Below the pieces are notes generated by a model. That model worked only from the letters and a program-made list of their open reading frames with translations. It did not search any database and was not told the origin of the DNA. The position numbers were made by a program, and so were the translations under genes. Shown here piece by piece: positions 1-4,553 of a stretch of DNA of 5,140 bases (position 1 is its first letter; each line of letters begins with the position of its first letter). Source of the DNA: Actinomycetota bacterium (GTDB lineage: Bacteria; Actinomycetota; Acidimicrobiia; Acidimicrobiales; Microtrichaceae); the NCBI GenBank assembly GCA_009700815.1, contig WLLG01000190.1:1-5140 (forward strand), given 5' to 3'.

Positions 1-1232
1 AGTTCGAGCGGTCGGCGAATCTTTGCATCGGCGGAGCGAGCAAACTCTTCCGAGGTCAAGATGGTGCGCAACGTGGGAGCAATTGCAGTGTCATTTGTCA
101 GGTAGGCATCACGAGCAGCTAGAACCACGCGATCATTCAGCCCAATGTGTTCGCCGATAAAGCGAACACAAAGCTTGTGAGCCAGCCGCTGAGCAGTAAC
201 GCGATGACGCGCTAGGTGGTTCAGGAAGGATTCACCAGCGGCCTGCCCCGTCAGGGATCCTCGGGACCAGCCCAAGACAGTTGTAGATCCCGACGCAAAT
301 GGCCCGAGTGCGTGGCGGGCGGAGTTAAAGGCAAAGGTTCCGCTCCACTTATCGGTCAGCGTCCAACCCGAGAATAAATACGACACAGCAACGACATCTG
401 CTTCGCTGTAGCCGCCGTTCACTCCAACGGTATGCAACTCCATGAGCTCGCGTGCGTAGTTCTCATTCGGCACCCGGCCGCGATCTGCGCGGCTGGTGCT
501 TTGATCCAAGTAATTCAGCATGGCGCCCGATTTAGCGGCGGCGGCCAGAAGATCAGAGAACTTGCCAAGTGCATGCGTTCGAATGACATCACTGTCGTAG
601 GTGGGGCAATGGTTGCGAGCGGCATCATTGTTGACGTCCACATTCAGGTGGTCCCACCAGAACCCAACAGTTCTTTCAAAGAGCTGACGCTCCGAAATGA
701 CAGCTCTGAGCGCGGTGGAGAGCGGCAGATCGACCACGACTCGCCACTCTTGGCCACGGGCAGTTATCTGAGCTGCGCTGCCTCTGGACCACTCATAAAA
801 TGACGTTGCATCGGCAACCGCAGGATCGGCAATTGACAGATGATTGAGCTGTGAGTCAATCCAAGCTGTGGCACCGAGCGCACCAATCTGCGCCAGGACA
901 GCTGGGTTCGGGCCAAACGTCAGCCGCTTAGCGACATGCCAGACGCCAGGAGTTGCCCAAGTTGCTGGCCAAGCGGGAAGGCTTGCGACAGAGCTCGTTG
1001 GCGGGGCCACCGTTGGCGGGACTGCAGTAGTTGGGACTGCAGTAGTTGGGACTGCCGTAGTTGGTGCCGAGCGAGGCCGGGCAGGGCGGGCACCTGCTGC
1101 TGCAGATTCGGCGGGGGCTCCGGGAGCGCATGCACTTGCCAGGGCTGCTGCGCCCGCTGCTAGGCCTCCGAGCAGGGCCGTTCGCCGGGTTGGCGTGGCC
1201 TCTCTGGGTTCATGAAGTTCGGCTGTAGACAC
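1..1232 (-). CDS. DUF1800 family protein, Tat-exported, C-terminus beyond window
   Basis: The minus strand is open from a GTG at 1232 to the window edge (410 codons, partial). An in-frame TGA lies directly before this GTG, and no in-frame ATG occurs before the conserved domain, so GTG is the most upstream possible start; no convincing Shine-Dalgarno is seen. Residues 15-17 (TRR, then TALLGG) plus an Ala-rich hydrophobic stretch ending in ASAC (Cys35) look like a Tat signal, possibly of a lipoprotein. Residues 36-84 form a Pro/Thr/Ala linker with three PTTAV repeats. The DUF1800 domain follows: FWWDHLNVD from residue 191, and the hallmark NENYARELMELHTVGVNGGY at 256-275 followed by a typical SGWTL. 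Family knowledge: DUF1800 proteins are exported, of unknown biochemistry, and often sit beside a DUF1501 gene, which here would lie left of the window. Family membership is firm; function is unknown. Confidence 0.9.
   Translation of the reverse strand, partial: MSTAELHEPREATPTRRTALLGGLAAGAAALASACAPGAPAESAAAGARPARPRSAPTTAVPTTAVPTTAVPPTVAPPTSSVASLPAWPATWATPGVWHVAKRLTFGPNPAVLAQIGALGATAWIDSQLNHLSIADPAVADATSFYEWSRGSAAQITARGQEWRVVVDLPLSTALRAVISERQLFERTVGFWWDHLNVDVNNDAARNHCPTYDSDVIRTHALGKFSDLLAAAAKSGAMLNYLDQSTSRADRGRVPNENYARELMELHTVGVNGGYSEADVVAVSYLFSGWTLTDKWSGTFAFNSARHALGPFASGSTTVLGWSRGSLTGQAAGESFLNHLARHRVTAQRLAHKLCVRFIGEHIGLNDRVVLAARDAYLTNDTAIAPTLRTILTSEEFARSADAKIRRPLE
1021..1065 (-). repeat. Three tandem 15-bp repeats encoding PTTAV
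   Basis: Plus-strand units start at 1021, 1036 and 1051. The first two are identical (actgcagtagttggg) and the third differs at two bases. Read on the minus strand they encode three PTTAV repeats in the linker between the Tat signal and the DUF1800 domain. The unit is a multiple of three, so gain or loss of copies keeps frame. Confidence 0.9.
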
Positions 1233-1290
1233 TCACAGGGTTTCGGCAGTCCCGAGAACTCCCTTGAGTATCCCAAAGTGAATTCTTTAA

Positions 1291-1319
1291 GAAGCTGAGG
1301 CCCAGAACCTCGGGGCTTC
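1291..1319 (-). terminator. Hairpin between hydrolase and DUF1800 genes, weak terminator candidate
   Basis: Just 13 nt beyond the hydrolase stop, the minus strand can fold as GAAGC-ccc-GAGG, a 7-nt loop, then CCTC-a-GCTTC: a 5-bp and a 4-bp stem separated by an asymmetric internal loop. It is followed by TTAAAGAATT rather than a clean T-run, so an intrinsic terminator is possible but weak. The rest of the 99-bp gap (1233-1331) shows no clear promoter. If the hairpin does not terminate, the DUF1800 gene could be the last gene of the hydrolase operon. Confidence 0.35.
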
Positions 1320-1331
1320 GGGGAACCAAGT

Positions 1332-2513
1332 TCAGACTGTGCTCAAACCTGCAGACTTCAGCTTGCGGTCAATAAAGGAATACACGTCACCATGCACCAC
1401 GTGGCCCAGATGGCCACCCGGGTACCAGAGTATTTCGGGTCGATCCCAGTGTTCCCAGAGGGGGGCGACTTGGTCCACAGGGTCAATCAATTTGTCCGCT
1501 AGCCCTCCAACAATTGCACGCGCGTGCACTGGAGTACTCGGGGTAAAGCTCAGTGGTGAGACCACCGAATGAAGCTGCCGGGACTCCTGCATGAACGGCA
1601 TCATGAGTTCACGCAGGGCCGGCGGCGACTGCTCCACAAACAGCCTAGGAAAGTCCGTAGCCGGGATAATCGGGAGCACACTCTGCAATGGTTCTTCCTC
1701 TAGCCCGGCAACCAGCGCTGCCACGTACCCTCCCAGTGAGACTCCGAGCAGCCCGATCCCGGCCGGGTCTTGGGTGCGAATCCAACCTAGCAATCGACGA
1801 ACGTCCCAAGCAGCTTGGGCAATTCCGTTGACGTTGTCGAGCACGTCAAGGGTCGGAAACCTTGCCTCTGCGCTCTTGGGGGCCTCTCGCGGTCCGTGCA
1901 GCGGAAGAATGACGAGCAGTACGTTGCATCCCAATTCGGCATACAAGTGACGAACCCTGAACGAGCGCACGTCTGTATCGGCACCTTGCCCAGTTCCGTG
2001 AATACAAACCACCCAAGGTCGGCCTCCAGCCTTGTGACGCATCACGGTGGCACGGCCCAAAGAGTTCTCTTGGTACTGCATCCATCGCTGTCGGCCCGGC
2101 ACGCCCGTTGGCGGTTTCCAGCCACTCGGAAACTTCAATCTCTCCACCCGCATGCCCGCAGCACGACTCGGTCGAATGATTGGGTCAAGCAGAGGCGGCG
2201 GCTTGGCGTGAAAGGAGCCTGGGTCATCGAACCAACCCTTTGATTGAAACACCTCGGCTGCGCGCTGAGTCTCGGTAGCAATGCGGCGAAACTGCTCGGC
2301 AGTTGGAGGTTGTCGGAGGCGACCGAAGGCGGCCCGGACCAACTCATCGGCTGCGACATGTGCCCGAAAGCCAATGGTTACACGGGCCTTTGGCACCCCA
2401 GCACTTGCTCTGCGTCCGCTCGAAGTCGCAGGCGCTACGCCGCTTTGATCTGCGATCTGACCGCGGTTCTCCTCGCTCTGATCAGAGGAGTCGGTGGCAA
2501 CCATCGTAACCAC
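1332..2513 (-). CDS. Cytosolic alpha/beta hydrolase
   Basis: This 393-residue protein has no signal peptide. The first ~45 residues are polar and probably disordered; residues 90-145 form a conserved-looking cap (GWFDDP, then SGWKPPTGVPGRQRW). The hydrolase core has an oxyanion-hole HGTG at 172-175, LPLHGPR at 203-209, the nucleophile elbow G-V-S-L-G at 257-261 with Ser259, a probable acid Asp340 (GGLADKLIDP) and His368 in PGGHLGH. This layout resembles a group of actinobacterial alpha/beta hydrolases of unknown substrate; an ABHD18-like relationship is possible but untested. The start is GTG at 2513, preceded by an AGGGGTGA Shine-Dalgarno with 10-nt spacing; ATG at 2504 is the alternative but lies too far from that site. 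It follows the exported hydrolase gene by 30 nt, suggesting co-transcription. Likely reaction: ester, lactone or amide hydrolysis; substrate unknown. Confidence 0.88.
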   Translation of the reverse strand: MVTMVATDSSDQSEENRGQIADQSGVAPATSSGRRASAGVPKARVTIGFRAHVAADELVRAAFGRLRQPPTAEQFRRIATETQRAAEVFQSKGWFDDPGSFHAKPPPLLDPIIRPSRAAGMRVERLKFPSGWKPPTGVPGRQRWMQYQENSLGRATVMRHKAGGRPWVVCIHGTGQGADTDVRSFRVRHLYAELGCNVLLVILPLHGPREAPKSAEARFPTLDVLDNVNGIAQAAWDVRRLLGWIRTQDPAGIGLLGVSLGGYVAALVAGLEEEPLQSVLPIIPATDFPRLFVEQSPPALRELMMPFMQESRQLHSVVSPLSFTPSTPVHARAIVGGLADKLIDPVDQVAPLWEHWDRPEILWYPGGHLGHVVHGDVYSFIDRKLKSAGLSTV

Positions 2514-2523
2514 AGTTTACGTG

Positions 2524-2531
2524 TCACCCCT
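2524..2531 (-). promoter_or_regulatory. Ribosome binding site selecting the GTG start at 2513
   Basis: The minus strand reads AGGGGTGA, close to the anti-Shine-Dalgarno complement, 10 nt before GTG 2513 and 19 nt before ATG 2504. The spacing favours the GTG. It lies within the 30-nt gap after the upstream hydrolase stop. Confidence 0.6.
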
Positions 2532-2543
2532 AGCGAACCGGCT

Positions 2544-3626
2544 TCAGCCGCAGCGTCTTTGGGTGAGCAATTGTACCAGTCCGGTACATTCCACAAGAGC
2601 TGGCGGGCCGACATCAACTTGCTCACGTATCGGGACCCCGGCTTGCGTCCCAAACAGTTCGCCGCGCCGAACAACATGCCCATTTGGTTGCGTACCCATA
2701 TCTGCCAAATCCGTTGAGCACCAGATTCCAGACAGCTCACAACCTGCAACAGCATCGATTGGCCGCCACACTGCCCAGCGGTCCAAATGGTCTACGTCAA
2801 GGCCCGTGTCAGTAGAAATTCCCAGCGTGACGGGAACAGTGTGATCGGCCACGAGCCAAGGTCGGGCCTGACGATCAGTCCGAACAAGAAGGTGCTGTGC
2901 ACGCCCCTCGGAAACAGTTACTGAACCCACAATGTCATTGGCAATGCGCATGTCCACCAAGTAGTCCTCATCAAATGAGACCGCCAGCAACCGTGCCTCA
3001 GCCGGAAGCGAAATACGGCCAGTCCCAACTTGATACGGAAAGCTCGGCGCAAAAATCACTGACCACATCGCGGTGTCTCCCCAACCGCGCTGCTCGGCAA
3101 GCTGCATCATGCGCGGCGTCATCCCACCGCCCCAGCTATGCCCCACAAATCCAGCTCGAGATGTGTCGGCTCTGGGAGATGCTGCAATTCCAGCGACAAA
3201 CCCAGCATTGACCGCCTTGTATTGCTGCGGCGGATCAAACGCAATCTGAAACCCCGGATAGATCACGATGAATCCATTGCTGACTAGGTGGTTCAGGAGA
3301 GCGGTATAGCCCTCGGTGAAGCTAGCCGTGTACCCGTGAGCAAAAAAGATGACTGGTCGTGCCCCATCGTTACAGCGGCCTCCAGTAAAAGGTTCAGCCG
3401 AACCGGAGGGCTCAAATATGTGAACTGGCAGTTGCCACTCGGCGGGGTTCGCAACGGCACGGCGAGGCAAAACCGAACAAGGGCCATCTGAACCTGGCAA
3501 ATCAGTCGGAATCGGGGGCGGGGGCGCAGTTGCGCAGGCAGCAGTGGCCAGACTTAGGACAGAGAAAACAACTGCAACCAGAAGTGCCCTTGCCTTAGCC
3601 AACGAACCTGGATTGGTTCCAAACAT
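2544..3626 (-). CDS. Secreted lipoprotein alpha/beta hydrolase (dienelactone hydrolase/chlorophyllase-like fold)
   Basis: The protein has 360 residues from ATG 3626. Residues 1-30 form a lipoprotein-type signal: Lys/Arg n-region, hydrophobic ALLVAVVFSVLSLA, then TAAC with Cys31 as the lipidation candidate, followed by a Pro-rich spacer. Core motifs are FFAHGYTA at 94-101 (oxyanion hole), VIYPGFQ at 121-127, the nucleophile elbow GHSWGGGMT at 162-170 with Ser164, a candidate acid Asp219 or Asp221 in SFDEDYLVD, and a candidate His262 in ADHTVPV. The C-terminal DHLDRWAVWRPIDAVAGC is a recurring segment in related hydrolases. The frame stays open up to 3770, but that extension would cross the divergent gene's start and bury the signal peptide; a GGGGGT site 6 nt before ATG 3626 supports the shorter start. 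Esterase or polyester/lipid hydrolase activity at the cell surface is inferred; the substrate is unknown. Confidence 0.9.
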   Translation of the reverse strand: MFGTNPGSLAKARALLVAVVFSVLSLATAACATAPPPPIPTDLPGSDGPCSVLPRRAVANPAEWQLPVHIFEPSGSAEPFTGGRCNDGARPVIFFAHGYTASFTEGYTALLNHLVSNGFIVIYPGFQIAFDPPQQYKAVNAGFVAGIAASPRADTSRAGFVGHSWGGGMTPRMMQLAEQRGWGDTAMWSVIFAPSFPYQVGTGRISLPAEARLLAVSFDEDYLVDMRIANDIVGSVTVSEGRAQHLLVRTDRQARPWLVADHTVPVTLGISTDTGLDVDHLDRWAVWRPIDAVAGCELSGIWCSTDLADMGTQPNGHVVRRGELFGTQAGVPIREQVDVGPPALVECTGLVQLLTQRRCG

Positions 3627-3632
3627 TTCGGT

Positions 3633-3638
3633 ACCCCC
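3633..3638 (-). promoter_or_regulatory. Ribosome binding site for lipoprotein hydrolase (start 3626)
   Basis: The minus strand reads GGGGGT with 6-nt spacing to ATG 3626. Together with the signal peptide beginning at that ATG, this decides against the longer reading frame that stays open up to 3770. Confidence 0.45.
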
Positions 3639-3643
3639 GATTA

Positions 3644-3666
3644 AACGGTAGCCGCTTGTTACCGTT
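3644..3666. promoter_or_regulatory. Operator-like inverted repeat in divergent intergenic region
   Basis: Perfect 7-bp arms AACGGTA (3644-3650) and TACCGTT (3660-3666) are separated by 9 bp, with arm centres 16 bp apart. The repeat lies between the divergent starts at 3626 and 3705, 17 bp from the first and 38 bp from the second. This geometry suits a dimeric regulator controlling both genes. A partly overlapping ACCG-TT-CGGT occurs at 3661-3670. No regulator gene is in the window, so the binder is unknown; as RNA it could instead form a leader hairpin. Confidence 0.45.
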
Positions 3667-3704
3667 CGGTGCACAGCCGAGTCACTCAGCACTACCAGCA
3701 TGAG

Positions 3705-4160
3705 ATGTATGGCAAGTACAGTCCGCAGATGCCAAGCGACGCACTTCTCAAAGCAATGAACGGGGCTCACCGAGTCTTACTTAAGATGAGCGGCGGAAAA
3801 ATTGGGTGGAACGCTCAGTCCATGCCCGTGATTGAACTCACCACGATTGGCCGCAAGAGTGGCCAAGAACGCGCCGTACTCCTGACATCCCCGATCCAAG
3901 AGGGAGACACACTTGTGGTGGTCGCTTCACGAGGTGGTGACGACCATCACCCGGCTTGGTACCTGAACCTGGTGCAGAACCCGCAGGTCGGGGTGGTGTT
4001 GAAGGGGCAGCCCAAACAGCAGATGACTGCGCGGGTCGCAACTTCGGCCGAGCGAGAAAGAATGTGGCCAACAGTCACAGCTACCTATAAGGGCTACGCC
4101 GGATACCAGTCCAAGACTGACCGAGAGATTCCGCTGGTCCTACTCGAACCAATCAGCTGA
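3705..4160 (+). CDS. Deazaflavin (F420H2)-dependent nitroreductase/quinone reductase family protein (Ddn-like)
   Basis: The protein has 151 residues from ATG 3705 and matches the small split-barrel Ddn/DUF385 family, which uses reduced F420 to reduce quinones, nitro compounds and other substrates. Visible family motifs are ELTTIGRKSGQ at 44-54 (F420 phosphate-binding segment), VVASRGGDDHHPAWYLNLVQNP at 72-93, and TYKGYAGYQSKTDREIPLVLLEP near the C-terminus. Tyr128, Tyr131 and Tyr134 have the same 3+3 spacing as the active-site tyrosines 130/133/136 of M. tuberculosis Ddn. The length matches the family. The start is uncertain: GTG 3669 gives 12 extra unlikely residues, while ATG 3729 gives a typical family N-terminus (MPSDALLKAMN). 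None has a good Shine-Dalgarno, so leaderless translation is possible. It is divergent from the lipoprotein hydrolase and shares its upstream region. The physiological substrate is unknown. Confidence 0.92.
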   Translation: MYGKYSPQMPSDALLKAMNGAHRVLLKMSGGKIGWNAQSMPVIELTTIGRKSGQERAVLLTSPIQEGDTLVVVASRGGDDHHPAWYLNLVQNPQVGVVLKGQPKQQMTARVATSAERERMWPTVTATYKGYAGYQSKTDREIPLVLLEPIS

Positions 4161-4166
4161 GCTGAT
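4152..4166. terminator. Short palindrome over the stop codon, between convergent genes
   Basis: ATCAGC-TGA-GCTGAT is a perfect 6-bp inverted repeat whose 3-nt loop is the TGA stop codon of the Ddn-like gene. It also lies 10 nt past the TAG of the convergent small ORF. A second weak pairing (AGCT/GATC elements around 4160-4190) follows. No T-run accompanies it, so terminator function is tentative; it could also be chance. Confidence 0.3.
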
Positions 4167-4176
4167 CGGACCGGAA

Positions 4177-4308
4177 CTACTGATCGAGCTTTAGGTCGCC
4201 TTCTGCAAATGCAATGAGCCAGCCGGTGCGAACCTGCTGAGTGATGAGTTGCCCAACCTGCGCTGAGCGGCTTCTGGTTGCTGTCAGCAAGCTTCCGATG
4301 GTGTTCAT
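4177..4308 (-). CDS. Small hypothetical protein, 43 aa, downstream member of an overlapping pair
   Basis: ATG 4308 to TAG 4177 encodes 43 residues, starting MNTIGSLLTATRSRSAQ and ending AEGDLKLDQ. Support comes from a strong AGGGGAG Shine-Dalgarno 5 nt before the ATG and from the ATGA overlap with the preceding small ORF, a usual sign of translational coupling. The middle (QVGQLITQQVRTGWLIAFA) could form one amphipathic or weakly hydrophobic helix, too polar for a confident membrane segment. No family is recognised and no function is proposed. It is convergent with the Ddn-like gene, with 16 nt between the stops. A longer reading in the same frame, up to 4440, ignores the strong ribosome site. 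Its reality rests on context, not homology. Confidence 0.5.
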   Translation of the reverse strand: MNTIGSLLTATRSRSAQVGQLITQQVRTGWLIAFAEGDLKLDQ

Positions 4309-4436
4309 GTGGTCTCCCCTGATGCCTGGAACGCGCTCTGCACAAGCTCTGCAGCGCGGCGTTGTTCTTGCTCTTTCCTGTCGGCATCCCTGGCAGACAC
4401 ATAAGGAGTTCGCAGAACATTTCTGCGGTGAGACAT
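4305..4436 (-). CDS. Small hypothetical protein, 43 aa, upstream member of an overlapping pair
   Basis: ATG 4436 to TGA 4305 encodes 43 residues beginning MSHRRNVLRTPYVSARD. It is highly charged (eight Arg/Lys, six Asp/Glu); residues 16-38 (RDADRKEQEQRRAAELVQSA and on) would make an amphipathic helix suited to protein or nucleic-acid contact. Its stop overlaps the next small ORF's start as ATGA. A GGTG element sits 5 nt before the ATG, but within a hairpin that places the ATG in its loop. The frame is open further upstream (to 4562), but that would enter the DyP gene and has Cys/Phe-rich, non-coding-looking sequence. No family is recognised. The region could instead be leader sequence for the 4308 ORF. 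Confidence 0.4.
   Translation of the reverse strand: MSHRRNVLRTPYVSARDADRKEQEQRRAAELVQSAFQASGETT
4314..4320 (-). promoter_or_regulatory. Strong ribosome binding site for small ORF at 4308
   Basis: The minus strand reads AGGGGAG, 5 nt before ATG 4308. It is among the best Shine-Dalgarno matches in the window and lies inside the last codons of the upstream small ORF, as expected for coupled translation. Confidence 0.6.
4411..4427. repeat. Perfect 7-bp inverted repeat with 3-nt loop
   Basis: CGCAGAA-cat-TTCTGCG is a perfect palindrome. On the minus strand it lies in the first codons of the small ORF starting at 4436 and abuts the next inverted repeat, sharing position 4427. It could be an operator or an early-mRNA hairpin. 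It does not match the actinobacterial LexA box pattern I know. Confidence 0.5.
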
Positions 4437-4445
4437 GCACTCACC
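4427..4445 (-). promoter_or_regulatory. Hairpin enclosing start codon and ribosome site of small ORF
   Basis: On the minus strand GGTGAG-tgcatgt-CTCACC forms a perfect 6-bp stem. The Shine-Dalgarno-like GGTG is in the 5' arm and the ATG at 4436 is in the 7-nt loop. Such an arrangement could restrain initiation at the first small ORF; this is inferred from geometry only. Confidence 0.4.
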
Positions 4446-4464
4446 AAATCCTGAACCTGCTCTT

Positions 4465-4492
4465 ACCTTTTTCAAACCTTTGTTCAACAAAG
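4465..4492. promoter_or_regulatory. Operator-like palindrome and tandem repeat upstream of DyP gene
   Basis: Two adjacent near-copies, ACCTTTTTCAA (4465-4475) and ACCTTTGTTCAA (4476-4487), run into a perfect 15-bp palindrome CTTTGTT-C-AACAAAG (4478-4492). This AT-rich patch is central in the divergent gap between the small-ORF pair and the DyP peroxidase, a usual place for a regulator site. No convincing -35/-10 pair could be assigned on either strand, so promoter positions are left open. Confidence 0.45.
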
Positions 4493-4540
4493 TGTCGTTG
4501 AAGAACGAGCCGCAAGGCCGCCGTAAGAAATGACGAGTTC

Positions 4541-4544
4541 GGAG
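4541..4544 (+). promoter_or_regulatory. Ribosome binding site favouring DyP start at 4554
   Basis: GGAG lies 9 nt before ATG 4554. It falls inside the coding sequence if ATG 4530 is used, and nothing comparable precedes 4530. Confidence 0.45.
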
Positions 4545-4553
4545 CAGACCAAG

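Noticed and set aside
432..1215. Plus-strand ORFs at 432-803 and 844-1215
   Set aside because: They lie antisense to the DUF1800 gene, whose minus-strand reading carries clear family motifs; the plus-strand translations are low-complexity or featureless.
1339..3211. Plus-strand ORFs opposite the hydrolases (for example 2244-2717, 1815-2243, 2897-3211)
   Set aside because: They are shadows of the two alpha/beta hydrolase genes, with no domain signature and no convincing ribosome sites.
212..3298. Identical 15-nt stretch (ctaggtggttcagga) at 212-226 and 3284-3298
   Set aside because: Both copies encode LNHL in unrelated proteins in the same frame; most likely coincidence, with no further similarity on either side.
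3669..3704. GTG start at 3669 for the Ddn-like gene
   Set aside because: It adds residues (VHSRVTQHYQHE) not typical of the family and has no ribosome site.
3627..3770. N-terminal extension of the lipoprotein hydrolase to 3770
   Set aside because: It would bury a clear lipoprotein signal peptide behind 48 residues and overlap the start of the divergent Ddn-like gene.
4241..4501. Plus-strand ORF of 86 codons
   Set aside because: It is Cys-rich and featureless, has no ribosome site, lies antisense to the small-ORF pair and covers the inverted repeats.
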